The position numbers and the translations under genes are program-made. Below the pieces are notes generated by a model that saw nothing but the letters and a program-made list of their open reading frames with translations, made no database searches and had not been told where the DNA came from. Below, piece after piece: positions 45,913 to 56,275 of a stretch of DNA of 64,000 nt. Origin of the DNA: Thalassotalea atypica (GTDB taxonomy: Bacteria; Pseudomonadota; Gammaproteobacteria; Enterobacterales; Alteromonadaceae). Each line of letters starts with the position of its first letter. The stretch's first letter is position 1. The stretch spans positions 1,054,001-1,118,000 of the forward strand of contig NZ_AP027364.1 of NCBI RefSeq assembly GCF_030295975.1, read 5' to 3'.

Positions 45913-46593
45913 TTATTGACTGTCGTTGGTCTCGTTCACTGCCTCTGGTTGTTCAATGTTCTCTTCAGGTAAGGCTGGTAGTACCTCAGTAGAGCTTAAG
46001 GCTTTTAAGGTTGCAATTGCATCGTCATATTTCGGATGCTGAGAAATATTTTCAACAAGCTCTTTGTAAGCCACTTTTCCTTGCTCATCAATAATAAAGA
46101 TAGCTCGAGTAAGCAACCCCATGTCTTTAATCAATAACCCGTATTTGCTGCCAAAATCACGCCACACGGCATCTGAAAGTACTTTGACTTTATCGACACT
46201 CTCCGTTTTGCAAAAGCGCTTTTGTGCAAAAGGTAAATCGTTGCTAATGGTTAACATTGCGATGTTATCCGGTAAGTTGGCAACTTCCTCGTTAAATCGC
46301 TTAGTTTGCAATGAACACACGCCAGTATCTAAACTTGGTACAACAGAAATCAACACGGTCTTATCTTTGAAATCTTGCAATGTTACCGGTGCAAAGCTGT
46401 CGTTGACCACTTTAAAATCAGGTGCTGTATCACCTTCAGCGACTTGGGTGCCAAGTAAAGTGACATATTTGCTACCTGCTTTAACTAGATCACTCGTTTC
46501 TGTTAACGGTTCGTGATTCACCGTGTTAGCGAAACTAGTACTAATCATAAGAGCACTAAATGTACATGAGTATAGTAATGTTAAAATTTTCAT
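45913..46593 (-). CDS. tpx: exported thiol peroxidase, Tpx type
   Basis: A peroxiredoxin of the Tpx group. Its 226 residues exceed the usual 165-170 because of an N-terminal signal peptide (about 1-22, ending SFA) and an acidic C-terminal tail of about 30 residues. The peroxidatic cysteine is in PSLDTGVCS and the resolving cysteine is in AQKRFCKTE. It should reduce peroxides in the periplasm. It is a single gene converging on the rib operon. Confidence 0.88.
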   Translation of the reverse strand: MKILTLLYSCTFSALMISTSFANTVNHEPLTETSDLVKAGSKYVTLLGTQVAEGDTAPDFKVVNDSFAPVTLQDFKDKTVLISVVPSLDTGVCSLQTKRFNEEVANLPDNIAMLTISNDLPFAQKRFCKTESVDKVKVLSDAVWRDFGSKYGLLIKDMGLLTRAIFIIDEQGKVAYKELVENISQHPKYDDAIATLKALSSTEVLPALPEENIEQPEAVNETNDSQ

Positions 46594-46762
46594 AAATCGT
46601 TGCCTATTAGGGTTTCTATGGCGATAAGCTTACCTTTGTCCTCCTTAAATTGCCATTAAATCGTGCTTTGAACGGGATTTTTACTTCAGCTAACGCTATA
46701 ATCTAACTTGTTATAATTTCTACATTTCTTGCACGTTAATAATACGAGGTAGAGTCGAAACG

Positions 46763-47902
46763 ATGTCAACAAAATTACTGATTTGTGATGACTCAAATAT
46801 GGCGCGAAAGCAGGTGGCACGGTCGTTACCTGACAACTGGGATGTTGAAATAAGTTTTGCTGCTGACGGGGTCGAAGGAATTGAAGCAATTAAAGCGGGT
46901 AAAGGTGATGTACTCTTACTTGATTTGAACATGCCTAAAATGGATGGCTACGAAGTACTACAGGAAATTATAGATCAAGATCTCAATACATTGACTGTGG
47001 TGATTTCTGGTGACATACAGCCAACGGCTCATAAACGAGTCACCGGTATGGGTGCACTTGATTTTATTAAAAAGCCTGTCAGCAAAGAAAAACTAACTGA
47101 AATATTAACCAGTTACGGTATTTTTTCAGCTTCAGATGTTATTCAACCGGAAGGTTCAGGTACTGACGATGATCAAGTGAGTGTTATTGAGTCAGGTGTA
47201 AAATCAACTAAAACAGCCGGACGAGAAGATAAGGTTAAGTTACCTGCGTTTACGCAATCACCGACCAAAATTGATATGGTCGCGCCTGTTGAACGCCAAG
47301 AGATAGTATTATCAAATGATTTAAGGGATTGTTATCAAGAAATTGCTAATGTCGCAATGGGACGAGCAGGTGACTTACTTGCGCGTTTGCTTGATGTGTT
47401 TGTGCTTCTCCCTATTCCCAATGTCAATCTGATTGAGGTCAGTGAATTAAGCATGGCGTTGTCATCAGTTGCTAGCAATGACAGTACCTCGGGGATTTGC
47501 CAAGGCTTTATCGGCGCGGGTGTGAGCGGTGAGGCATTACTGATCTTAAACGATTCGAGCTTTAAAGATGTTGCCCAATTGATGGGCTTTGACGGTGAAT
47601 TAGATGAATCTACTGAGCTTGAACTGTTGATGGACTTAGCTAATACCCTCATCGGAGCATGTCTCAATGGTGTATCTGAACAATTGGATATGTCTTTTAG
47701 TCAAGGACATCCGGTCGTGTTAGGACAGCATAGAACGGTGACGGAGCTAATTGCGACTAACGCGTCAAAATGGAAACAGACCCTTGCCATAGAAATTAGC
47801 TACAACATTGAAAATTATCCGATTAAGTGTGATTTATTGATGTTATTCACGGAAGACTCAATGCGCACGCTTAACAATAAAATTTCTTACTTACTGGATT
47901 AG
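46763..47902 (+). CDS. response regulator with CheC-like phosphatase domain
   Basis: 379 residues: a receiver domain (1-125) with phospho-acceptor D54 (LLLDLNMPKMDG), a linker (about 126-180) rich in charged residues, and a CheC/CheX-like domain (about 185-375, with YQEIANVAMGRAGDLLARLL). CheC-type domains dephosphorylate CheY-like proteins. It is 2 bp before a diguanylate cyclase gene, so the pair probably forms a signal relay. The conserved E-N pair of classic CheC is not clearly seen in this copy. Confidence 0.82.
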   Translation: MSTKLLICDDSNMARKQVARSLPDNWDVEISFAADGVEGIEAIKAGKGDVLLLDLNMPKMDGYEVLQEIIDQDLNTLTVVISGDIQPTAHKRVTGMGALDFIKKPVSKEKLTEILTSYGIFSASDVIQPEGSGTDDDQVSVIESGVKSTKTAGREDKVKLPAFTQSPTKIDMVAPVERQEIVLSNDLRDCYQEIANVAMGRAGDLLARLLDVFVLLPIPNVNLIEVSELSMALSSVASNDSTSGICQGFIGAGVSGEALLILNDSSFKDVAQLMGFDGELDESTELELLMDLANTLIGACLNGVSEQLDMSFSQGHPVVLGQHRTVTELIATNASKWKQTLAIEISYNIENYPIKCDLLMLFTEDSMRTLNNKISYLLD

Positions 47903-47904
47903 TT

Positions 47905-48870
47905 ATGTCGTTACAAGCAACACAATTAAATGAATTACATTGGCTGATGGAAATGCTCCACAACATTGATGTTGGCTTGGTAGTGCTAGATCGCGATTAT
48001 AACATTCAGATTTGGAACGGTTTTATGGAAAATCACAGTGGCTTATTGCCACGTGAAGTTAAAGATCAAAACTTGTTTTCCTTGTTTGATGAAATTCCAC
48101 AAGATTGGTTTACACGTAAAGCGGAGTCGGTTTTTTTATTGAAAAACAAAGCATTTACTATTTGGGAACAACGCCCCTATGTGTTTAAGTTTCAAAACTA
48201 TCGCCCAATAACCGGCACTGCTGATTACATGTATCAAAACTCAACTTTTATCCCTTTGCTATCCGCAACGGGTGAGGTGACGCATTTATGTTTGATTATT
48301 TATGATGTGACAGACAATGCGGTACATAAACAAGATCTTGAAAAAGCCAATGAGGAACTTGCAATTTTAAGCCAAACGGACGGTTTAACTAAGCTATTTA
48401 ACCGTACTCACTGGGAGTCTTGCTTAAAGGCTGAATTTAAACGCTGGACGCGTAGTCAGCATGCTAGCTGCTTGGTAATGTTAGACATCGATCACTTTAA
48501 GAAAGTAAATGATAATTATGGTCATATGGTTGGCGATGAAGTGATCAGGCATATATCGTCATTAATTCGAGAGCATGTTAGAGAAACTGACACTTCAGGA
48601 CGTTACGGTGGTGAAGAGTTTGCCATCTTATTGGCAGATACCAGTTTAAAAAATGCTTATATTTTTGCTGAGCGCTTGCGCAAGGAAGTAGAAGCAGCGG
48701 TTGTACAATATAATGACATTGATATTAATTATACTGTGAGTATGGGAATTGCTGAAATAGATCCATCAATAAACACGTATGAAGCGTGGATAGAGTGTGC
48801 TGACGCTGCGCTTTATAACTCAAAAGAGACAGGGCGGAACAAAATCTCTTTACATCCACAGCAAAAATAG
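47905..48870 (+). CDS. PAS-GGEEF diguanylate cyclase
   Basis: 321 residues: PAS (about 10-140, starting WLMEMLHNIDVGLVVLD) and GGDEF (about 155-321) with the active site as GGEEF (RYGGEEFAIL) and an I-site RETD five residues before it. It should make c-di-GMP and be product-inhibited. It is cotranscribed with the REC-CheC gene (2 bp gap), which may control it. Confidence 0.92.
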   Translation: MSLQATQLNELHWLMEMLHNIDVGLVVLDRDYNIQIWNGFMENHSGLLPREVKDQNLFSLFDEIPQDWFTRKAESVFLLKNKAFTIWEQRPYVFKFQNYRPITGTADYMYQNSTFIPLLSATGEVTHLCLIIYDVTDNAVHKQDLEKANEELAILSQTDGLTKLFNRTHWESCLKAEFKRWTRSQHASCLVMLDIDHFKKVNDNYGHMVGDEVIRHISSLIREHVRETDTSGRYGGEEFAILLADTSLKNAYIFAERLRKEVEAAVVQYNDIDINYTVSMGIAEIDPSINTYEAWIECADAALYNSKETGRNKISLHPQQK

Positions 48871-48880
48871 ACTGTATTAC

Positions 48881-48912
48881 AAAACAGTAAACAGTAAACA
48901 GTAAACAGTAAA
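48881..48912 (+). repeat. short tandem repeat AAACAGT
   Basis: Four head-to-tail copies of the 7-mer AAACAGT lie between the cyclase stop codon and the terminator. Probably a slippage repeat without function. Confidence 0.7.
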
Positions 48913-48916
48913 AAGC

Positions 48917-48945
48917 AAAAAAACGCGCTTAATGCGCGTTTTTTT
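48917..48945. terminator. bidirectional terminator between the cyclase and amidohydrolase genes
   Basis: Seven A, then CGCGC (48924-48928) pairs with GCGCG (48934-48938) around TTAAT, then seven T. It ends the REC-CheC/GGEEF operon on the plus strand and the miaB-to-amidohydrolase run on the minus strand. Confidence 0.9.
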
Positions 48946-48961
48946 ATGGAAAATGTTTTGC

Positions 48962-50611
48962 CTAATATCGGCTAAACACTTGTTTACCGTTTACCCATGT
49001 CGCGAGCACTTTGTTTTGCCAAATTGTGCTTGGTTCTTGAGTGAACATGTCTGCGTCTACTAAAATAAAATCTGCTTTTTTCGCTGGCTCTAATGTACCG
49101 ACAATATCTTCTTGATGGCCCGCGTAAGCTGCATCAATAGTAAAACTCTTTAATGTTTCTTCGTGGCTGAGTTTCTCCGATGATATCCAGCCTCCCAAAG
49201 GCTGGTTATGGCGATCTTGACGTGTGATCGAAGCATGTAAACCATAAAATGGATTGGTCGGCTCAACAGGAAAATCAGAGCCATTCGCGATTTTTGCGCC
49301 GGCATTAAGTAAACTGCGCCATGCGTAAGCACCTTTTAAGCGTTTTTTACCGATGCGGTCTTCGGCCATGTTCTTATCACTGGTTGCATGGGTAGCTTGA
49401 ATTGAGGCTATTACGTTTAGTGATTTAAAGCGCGGAATGTCTTCGACACGTAATACTTGTGCATGCTCAATGCGGTGCCTTAACGCTTTGCTGTTGGTTG
49501 ATGCTATATGCTGTTCGTATTGATCTAACGTCAAGCTGTTAGCATGATCGCCAATAGCATGGGTGTTAACTTGAAAGCCTGCTTTCATGGATTGTTCAAT
49601 ATAATAACTCAATTTTTCATTGGTATGCAGTAATAGACCTTTATGATTGGTTTTGTCTGAATAATCTGCATGCATGGCCGCGCCACGACTGCCTAGGGCG
49701 CCGTCCGCTTGAATTTTTACACTGTTAAAAGCAAAGGTTCCATCTGCACTTTTTATTTGCCCTTGTTTGAGTCGTTGTTGCCAGTTGTCACTTGGCAAAT
49801 AAAGCATGGCATTAATTCGAATCGGCATTGCTTGCTCATTTGCTATCTCATTGAATATCTCAATATTCTCGCTGGTAACCCCTGCGTCATGAACGCTTGT
49901 CAAGCCGACGCTGGCGAGCTTATTCATTGCTTTAATAAGTACATTTTTTTGTTCATTTCTCGATAGCGCAGGGATCTTAGAAAATATTAAATCCATGGCA
50001 TTATCGACAAATACACCATTAGGCGCTCCAGAAGCGTCTTTAATAATTTCTCCACCATTAGGCGATAATGTTTGCTTGGTGATGCCTGCAATTTCCATGG
50101 CTTTTGAATTTGCCCAGCCTGCATGACCATCAACACGACTCAAAAATACGGGTGTATCGGGAAAGTACTTATCTAGTGACTTTGCCGTTGGAAATTGATT
50201 TGATGGCCACTGTACTTGGTTCCAGCCACGCCCCTGAATCCACTTTTGTTCTGGGTTTTCTTTTTGATAATCAACCACACGGCTGATTGCGTCTTTTTCT
50301 GATGTGCTTCCAACAAGATCAACACGTTGGAGCGATAAGCCATAATTTAATACGTGACCGTGGGCGTCAATTAATCCTGGTAACATGGTTGCGCCTTTAC
50401 CATCGATTTGCCTAATATCTTTTGAATTGGGTAGGGCGGTGTTTTTGGAGAAAACACGATCTATAGAGTCATCGGTGAACTGAATGGCGTTAAATTGGCT
50501 CAGCTCACCATTTTTAATGGTATAGCCTTTAACATTGTGAATTAGAGTAGTGTCCGCAATTGCTGAATTTACCAGCGTTAAGCTGATGATAGCAGTGATT
50601 ATTTTTTTCAT
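48962..50611 (-). CDS. exported amidohydrolase (YtcJ-like)
   Basis: 549 residues with a signal peptide (about 1-19, ending AIA). It is an amidohydrolase-superfamily TIM barrel of the YtcJ group, with the metal motif GLIDAHGHV, H-rich VSRVDGHAGW, HAIGDHAN and the late GSDFPVEPTNPF. It probably hydrolyses an amide or similar bond in the periplasm; the substrate is unknown. It lies 46 bp downstream of lnt and ends at the terminator at 48917. Confidence 0.88.
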   Translation of the reverse strand: MKKIITAIISLTLVNSAIADTTLIHNVKGYTIKNGELSQFNAIQFTDDSIDRVFSKNTALPNSKDIRQIDGKGATMLPGLIDAHGHVLNYGLSLQRVDLVGSTSEKDAISRVVDYQKENPEQKWIQGRGWNQVQWPSNQFPTAKSLDKYFPDTPVFLSRVDGHAGWANSKAMEIAGITKQTLSPNGGEIIKDASGAPNGVFVDNAMDLIFSKIPALSRNEQKNVLIKAMNKLASVGLTSVHDAGVTSENIEIFNEIANEQAMPIRINAMLYLPSDNWQQRLKQGQIKSADGTFAFNSVKIQADGALGSRGAAMHADYSDKTNHKGLLLHTNEKLSYYIEQSMKAGFQVNTHAIGDHANSLTLDQYEQHIASTNSKALRHRIEHAQVLRVEDIPRFKSLNVIASIQATHATSDKNMAEDRIGKKRLKGAYAWRSLLNAGAKIANGSDFPVEPTNPFYGLHASITRQDRHNQPLGGWISSEKLSHEETLKSFTIDAAYAGHQEDIVGTLEPAKKADFILVDADMFTQEPSTIWQNKVLATWVNGKQVFSRY

Positions 50612-50657
50612 TATTGTCCTGTCAGTTTTAAGGCAGCGACAACTATATTATGCTTTT

Positions 50658-52226
50658 TTAACTATTCGGCAAGGATAAGTTAGGAGAGTTTTTACGCTGG
50701 CTTAGCATTATTGATATAAACAAAATAAACGAGAGTATAAAAGTCGGATAGCGCTCAAGATAGCTGAACGGTGTTCTTCCCGAAACTAACGGCACATCTG
50801 CCTTTAACACTGCTTCTTCAAATTGTGGAATTCTAGCAATGTATTGTCCTTGATGATCAACGATGGCGGTAATACCAGTATTGGTTGAGCGTAATAATGG
50901 GCGACCAAATTCTAATGCGCGCATTCGAGCAATATCCATGTGCTGATGCGGTCCATGCGAGTCGCCAAACCACGCATCATTACTTACAGTTAATAGGAGG
51001 TCTGTTTGATTGGTAAAGTTTGCGGCGAGTTGCTCTGGAAAAGCAATTTCAAAGCAAATCAATGGAGCGATATGCAAGCCTTGCGCTATTAGGTTAGGTT
51101 GTACGTATTGTCCACGGGTAAATGAAGATTGAGGCAGGTTAAAAAATGGTGCTAACGGGCGCAGAAATTCCTGAAATGGAACAAATTCGCCAATCGGCAA
51201 TAAATGGTGTTTGTAAAATCGGTTACTGCTGGGGTAGTAGTAGCTGCCCTCGGTATCGTCTTGATATTTTTTTCCTAGCACCACCAAACTGTTAAAGGCT
51301 TGTTTAGACTCCATGTTATAATCCAAAATGCCGGTAATGATGGCTGCATTATTTATCGCAGCTCCTTGATTAGCAATATCTAAAAATTCCCCAGCCAAAG
51401 GCTCGACTGTTGGAATAGCAGACTCTGGCCAAACGACGATATCTGCATCATAGTTTTTGCGTGTTAAGTCCAAATATTTGAGCATGCTTGGCCATTCTTG
51501 CTCAGGAGCCCACTTTAACTCTTGGGCAATGTTACCTTGCACTAAGGCAACTTTCTTCACTTGTTGTGTTGGCTCTGTCCATTCAATTTGCCCGACAGTT
51601 GCGATAACAGCAACTATAGCACCTAGTAAAAGCAACGATCGTTTTTGCTGTTGTCTTTTTAATAAAGACGTGAATGCTGTAACAATCACCAGCATGGCCA
51701 AAGTGATACCAACCTCGCCGATCACAGGCGCCAACACTGACAGTGGACTATCTATTTGACTATAGCCCAAGGATAGCCATGGAAAGCCGGTTAAAAACCA
51801 ACTTCTAAGCCATTCGGTAAATATCCAGCATGGAACAAATAGCCAATAAAAATAGTACGTACCGTGCGCAAATCTCGCTGATAAAAAACCAGCAATAGCA
51901 GGGAATATCGCAAGGTAAAGGCATAGCATCAGCATAAGCGTTAATGATATGGCTAGGGGCATACCACCAAACTGATCAATGCTAACGTGAACCCAGCTAA
52001 TGCCACTTGCAAACCAGCCAACACCAAAAATAAAGCATTGCTTTGTTGTTTCTTTTACCGAGCTGAGATCTAAGTGGTAAAAGAACAGCGGTAGTGCTAA
52101 AAACACCAACCACCACTGTGAATAGGGGGCATAAGCGAAAACAAGACTTAGCCCTGAAAAAAAGCTAAGCCAGTTATTCTTAGAGATGCAATTACGCTTG
52201 ATGCGCGTAAAAACCGAGTCGAACAT
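50658..52226 (-). CDS. lnt: apolipoprotein N-acyltransferase
   Basis: Adds the third acyl chain to lipoproteins in the inner membrane. The 522 residues have an N-terminal membrane part (six helices, about 1-210) and a periplasmic nitrilase-fold domain (about 225-490). The Glu-Lys-Cys triad is visible in WPESAIP, KHHLLPIGEF and PLICFEIAFP. It sits 4 bp after corC in the conserved miaB-ybeZ-ybeY-corC-lnt order. Confidence 0.95.
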   Translation of the reverse strand: MFDSVFTRIKRNCISKNNWLSFFSGLSLVFAYAPYSQWWLVFLALPLFFYHLDLSSVKETTKQCFIFGVGWFASGISWVHVSIDQFGGMPLAISLTLMLMLCLYLAIFPAIAGFLSARFAHGTYYFYWLFVPCWIFTEWLRSWFLTGFPWLSLGYSQIDSPLSVLAPVIGEVGITLAMLVIVTAFTSLLKRQQQKRSLLLLGAIVAVIATVGQIEWTEPTQQVKKVALVQGNIAQELKWAPEQEWPSMLKYLDLTRKNYDADIVVWPESAIPTVEPLAGEFLDIANQGAAINNAAIITGILDYNMESKQAFNSLVVLGKKYQDDTEGSYYYPSSNRFYKHHLLPIGEFVPFQEFLRPLAPFFNLPQSSFTRGQYVQPNLIAQGLHIAPLICFEIAFPEQLAANFTNQTDLLLTVSNDAWFGDSHGPHQHMDIARMRALEFGRPLLRSTNTGITAIVDHQGQYIARIPQFEEAVLKADVPLVSGRTPFSYLERYPTFILSFILFISIMLSQRKNSPNLSLPNS

Positions 52227-52230
52227 AAAG

Positions 52231-53115
52231 TTAATCAGTTATCTTACCGTTAATTTCATGATCTTTAGGGATGGAAATTTGTAGTGTTTGCAGACGTCTG
52301 CTGTCAGCGGAAACTACTTTGATATCAAAATCACCAATTTTTGTTTCTTCGCCTTTTTGCGGCATGTGGCCAAACTGATGTAATACTAAGCCACCTATAG
52401 TGTCAGCATCATCATCAGTTTTATCAAAATTACAATTAAAGTACTCATCAAAGTCTTCTAAATCGGTTAATGCTTTAACCTGATAGACATTGCTGGCTAA
52501 GTGCTTAATTTCTTCGTCGATTGCTTCATCGGTTTCATCTTCTATTTCACCGACAATTAATTCTAGAATGTCTTCGATAGTCACAACGCCAGATACACCG
52601 CCATATTCATCAACAACGATTGCCATATGATAGCGCTTTGAACGGAATTCTTTTAACAACGACTCGACTTTTTTACTCTCTGGTACAATCATCGCAGGGC
52701 GAATAACGTCTTTAATACAAAAAGAAGGTGTATTGCCATTAAAGCCAAAAGCTAATAAATCTTTAGCGAGTAAAATCCCTTCAACATCATCAAGGTCGTC
52801 GTTAACTACGGGAAATCTAGAGTGCGCAGATTCTAAAATGGTTGGAAGAAATTCATCCAATGATTGATTAATATTAAGAGTTACCATTTGTGAGCGCGGG
52901 ATCATAATGTCTCGAACACGCATTTCAGCAACTTCCAGAACCCCTTCAATCATTTGTTTGGTTTCTGGCTTAATTAAGTCTCTGTCTTCAGCATCGTTAA
53001 TGACATTAACTAATTCGTCTTTATTTTGCGGCTCTCCTGTAAATACTTGAACTATCTTGTCGATAAAGGATTTATTGGCAGAGCCGTTACTAGAGTGAGG
53101 GTTGTCGTCGCTCAT
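52231..53115 (-). CDS. corC: CorC/YbeX-type CBS-domain protein
   Basis: 294 residues with two CBS domains (about 65-190) and a C-terminal CorC/HlyC domain (about 205-285). It belongs to the group linked with magnesium/cobalt efflux and, as YbeX, with ribosome maturation. No membrane segment is present. The order ybeY-corC-lnt is conserved with E. coli. Confidence 0.92.
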   Translation of the reverse strand: MSDDNPHSSNGSANKSFIDKIVQVFTGEPQNKDELVNVINDAEDRDLIKPETKQMIEGVLEVAEMRVRDIMIPRSQMVTLNINQSLDEFLPTILESAHSRFPVVNDDLDDVEGILLAKDLLAFGFNGNTPSFCIKDVIRPAMIVPESKKVESLLKEFRSKRYHMAIVVDEYGGVSGVVTIEDILELIVGEIEDETDEAIDEEIKHLASNVYQVKALTDLEDFDEYFNCNFDKTDDDADTIGGLVLHQFGHMPQKGEETKIGDFDIKVVSADSRRLQTLQISIPKDHEINGKITD

Positions 53116-53145
53116 AGAGCTTTTTTATTTCCTATAAAAATTTAA

Positions 53146-53598
53146 TTAAATTTCTTCGTAAGGGTTATTAAACCCAAGTTGAGACAGAATGTCTATTTCT
53201 AGCGATTCCATTTCTTGTGCTTCATCATCACTTATATGATCAAAGCCCAATAAATGCAAGCAACCATGAATCACCATATGAGCCCAATGGGCATTTAGCG
53301 CTTTATTTTGCTCGTTCGCTTCACGTTCGACTACTTTCGCACAAATGATTAAATCACCAAGCAAATTTAGCCCAATACCTTCAGGTACTTCAAATGGAAA
53401 AGACAAGACATTAGTTGGCTTATCTTTTTCGCGATATTGAAGGTTTAAGGCTTGGCTTTCTGCTTCATCGACAAGTCGAATAGTTAGTTCAAATGCGATG
53501 TTGTATTTTGCTAAAGCGGCTTTGGTCCAACATTCAAACTCCGCATTCGTTGGTAGCTTGTCGTCTTCAGTCGCACGTTGAATGTCCAGTTCAATCAC
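53146..53598 (-). CDS. ybeY: endoribonuclease YbeY
   Basis: A zinc-dependent RNase needed for 16S rRNA 3' maturation and ribosome quality control. The zinc motif H-x3-H-x5-H is visible as [11 protein letters not shown]. The length of 150 aa is normal. It overlaps the ybeZ gene by 8 bp, showing translational coupling. Confidence 0.95.
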   Translation of the reverse strand: MIELDIQRATEDDKLPTNAEFECWTKAALAKYNIAFELTIRLVDEAESQALNLQYREKDKPTNVLSFPFEVPEGIGLNLLGDLIICAKVVEREANEQNKALNAHWAHMVIHGCLHLLGFDHISDDEAQEMESLEIDILSQLGFNNPYEEI

Positions 53599-54685
53599 GA
53601 GGCTTGTTTACCGTTGGCATTGCTTGAACATTGCTGTTTTCATTAGCTTTAGCGGCGGCAAGTTGCTCTTGTCGCTTTTTCTCTTGTCTTAGTTTTGTCA
53701 TCTTTTCTTCATGAGCCTCATAGGCTTCAACAATGCGCGCAACTACTGGGTGTCGTACAACATCTTTTGATTGGAAGAAATTTAGGCTAATACCTGGAAT
53801 ATCATCAAGAACTTCAATACAGTGGCGTAAGCCAGACTTTTGACCACGAGGTAAATCGACCTGCGTGATATCGCCAGTGATCACCGCACGAGAGTTAAAA
53901 CCAATACGGGTTAAGAACATCTTCATTTGTTCAACCGTGGTGTTTTGGCTTTCATCTAGAATAATAAAAGCATCATTTAGGGTACGACCACGCATGTAGG
54001 CTAAGGGCGCAATTTCTATCACGCTACGCTCAATCAGCTTTTCAACTTTTTCAAAACCGAGCATTTCAAACAAGGCATCATAGAGTGGGCGCAAATACGG
54101 GTCTACTTTTTGTGACAAATCGCCTGGTAAGAACCCTAGCTTTTCACCAGCTTCCACGGCAGGGCGTGTCAGTAGTATACGTCTAACTTCTTGGCGCTCT
54201 AATGCATCTACTGCACAGGCCACGGCAAGATAAGTTTTACCAGTACCCGCAGGGCCAATACCAAAAGTAATATCGTTAGTGAGTACGTTTTGAACGTAAC
54301 CCGATTGATTTTGGTTGCGCGGCTTGACCACACCACGTTTCGTCTTAATGGTGACCATTTTTTCGTAGTCAACATCAACTTTGGTTGGCTCTTGCTCAAG
54401 AACGTCAGCATTTAAAATGGCTAAATGCACCATTTCAGCTGAAACGTTATTGGTTTCACCTTTTACTGCTTGAGTTTCCACATAAAGTTGTTTCAAAATT
54501 TTTTCAACAGCTTTGTTGCTTTGCTCTGGACCGATAATTCTAAATTCATTACCCCGATAAGCGATTTCAACACCTAAACGTTTTTCAAGCTGTTTAAGAT
54601 TATCGTCAAGAGGGCCACAAAGATTTGCCTGTCGATGATTATCAACAGGCTCTAATTTAAAAGTTATACTATTTACTGTAGTCAA
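53591..54685 (-). CDS. ybeZ: PhoH-like ATPase YbeZ
   Basis: A PhoH-family ATPase of 364 residues. It has an N-terminal KH-like part (about 1-110) and a P-loop domain with [11 protein letters not shown], Walker [10 protein letters not shown] and the sensor [10 protein letters not shown]. It works with YbeY in ribosome and RNA quality control. A lysine/glutamine-rich tail follows. It is 14 bp after miaB. Confidence 0.93.
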   Translation of the reverse strand: MTTVNSITFKLEPVDNHRQANLCGPLDDNLKQLEKRLGVEIAYRGNEFRIIGPEQSNKAVEKILKQLYVETQAVKGETNNVSAEMVHLAILNADVLEQEPTKVDVDYEKMVTIKTKRGVVKPRNQNQSGYVQNVLTNDITFGIGPAGTGKTYLAVACAVDALERQEVRRILLTRPAVEAGEKLGFLPGDLSQKVDPYLRPLYDALFEMLGFEKVEKLIERSVIEIAPLAYMRGRTLNDAFIILDESQNTTVEQMKMFLTRIGFNSRAVITGDITQVDLPRGQKSGLRHCIEVLDDIPGISLNFFQSKDVVRHPVVARIVEAYEAHEEKMTKLRQEKKRQEQLAAAKANENSNVQAMPTVNKPRD

Positions 54686-54699
54686 AAAAATATCCGAAT

Positions 54700-56154
54700 T
54701 TATGGAGTATAAGTGCCAACACCGAGTTCATCGGTACCATTAGTACTCGCTTTTGCGCTGGCACTATGATGGCTATTGGCTAAAATATCTGAAGGGGAAT
54801 GCGCAATACGAAGGCCCATGTCTTTTTCTTCACGAACCAAGTCACCACGTAATGAGTTAGCGTAAACATCGGTGATCTTCACATCAACAAACTGGCCAAT
54901 AACATGATGAGGCGCTACAAAGTTAACAATACGGTTGTTCTCAGTACGGCCGCGAAGTTCCATAGGGTTCTTCTTCGATGGGCCTTCAACGAGGATACGT
55001 TGCTCAGTGTTTAACATTTGGCGAGCAATACGCAATGCCTGTTGCGTGATGCGATCTTGCAATATTTGCAAACGCTGCTTTTTAACTTCTTCACTGATGT
55101 CATCAGGTAAATCAGCGGCAGGTGTACCTGGTCGAGCGCTGTAGATAAAGCTAAAGCTTAAATCAAAATCAATGGCTTTGATTAAATCCATTGTTTGCTC
55201 GAAATCTTGATCTGTTTCACCAGGGAAACCAATGATAAAGTCAGATGACATACATAAATCAGGACGTGCTTTTTTCAGCTTTCTGATTTGAGATTTATAT
55301 TCAATAGCGGTATGTCCGCGCTTCATCTGTACTAAAATACGGTCGCTGCCGCTTTGTACTGGTAAATGCAAGTGACTTACCAATTCTGGTACGTCTTTAT
55401 ACACTTCAATAATGTCGTCAGTAAACTCAACAGGGTGTGAAGTGGTGTAGCGAATGCGGTCAATACCATCAATGGTGGCGACTAAACGCAATAATTCTGA
55501 GAATCGGCAAATACTGCCGTCATGAGCGTCACCACGATACGCATTAACGTTTTGGCCTAGTAAGTTAACTTCACGTACACCTTGTTCAGCAAGTTGGGCG
55601 ATTTCATATAACACGTCATCAAGCGGGCGGCTGACTTCTTCGCCGCGTGTATAAGGCACTACGCAGAAGGTACAGTACTTTGAGCAACCTTCCATGATCG
55701 AGACAAATGCACTAGGGCCTTCAGCTACAGGCTCTGGTAAGCGATCAAATTTTTCAATTTCAGGGAAACTCACGTCAACAACAGGCGCTTTGTCCCCAGT
55801 GACTTGTTGGATCATTTCTGGGAGACGGTGCAAGGTTTGTGGACCAAAAACCATATCGACGTATGGTGCACGAGCACGAATAGCATCACCTTCTTGAGAG
55901 GCAACACAACCACCAACACCAATGATCAAATCAGGGTTATCGTTTTTTAAGTTTTTCCAGCGACCTAACTGATGAAACACTTTCTCTTGTGCTTTCTCTC
56001 GAATTGAGCAAGTGTTTAATAAGATTACATCAGCATCTTCAGCTTCTTCAGCTAACTCTAATCCATGGGTTGAGTCTAAAAGTTCTGCCATTTTCTGCGA
56101 GTCATACTCGTTCATTTGACAGCCCCAAGTCTTGATATACAGCTTCTTACTCAT
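54700..56154 (-). CDS. miaB: tRNA-2-methylthio-N6-isopentenyladenosine synthase MiaB
   Basis: A radical-SAM enzyme that adds the methylthio group to i6A37 of tRNAs. Two clusters are indicated: the N-terminal UPF0004 cysteines ([22 protein letters not shown]) and the radical-SAM motif [13 protein letters not shown] domain ends the core (about 380-445), followed by an extra tail of about 40 residues. The start is ATG at 56154; the longer frame begins with TTG. It is the first gene of the minus-strand run reaching to 48962. Confidence 0.95.
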   Translation of the reverse strand: MSKKLYIKTWGCQMNEYDSQKMAELLDSTHGLELAEEAEDADVILLNTCSIREKAQEKVFHQLGRWKNLKNDNPDLIIGVGGCVASQEGDAIRARAPYVDMVFGPQTLHRLPEMIQQVTGDKAPVVDVSFPEIEKFDRLPEPVAEGPSAFVSIMEGCSKYCTFCVVPYTRGEEVSRPLDDVLYEIAQLAEQGVREVNLLGQNVNAYRGDAHDGSICRFSELLRLVATIDGIDRIRYTTSHPVEFTDDIIEVYKDVPELVSHLHLPVQSGSDRILVQMKRGHTAIEYKSQIRKLKKARPDLCMSSDFIIGFPGETDQDFEQTMDLIKAIDFDLSFSFIYSARPGTPAADLPDDISEEVKKQRLQILQDRITQQALRIARQMLNTEQRILVEGPSKKNPMELRGRTENNRIVNFVAPHHVIGQFVDVKITDVYANSLRGDLVREEKDMGLRIAHSPSDILANSHHSASAKASTNGTDELGVGTYTP

Positions 56155-56275
56155 CAACTAATTGCCTAAAATTTAATCACGTATTCTATAATCGGAGGCG
56201 TATTTTACTCTTTCTTTTGGCTAGACGCTAGTTGCTAAATTGTGCAATTGGTTAATTAATTGTATTTGTTTCAAT

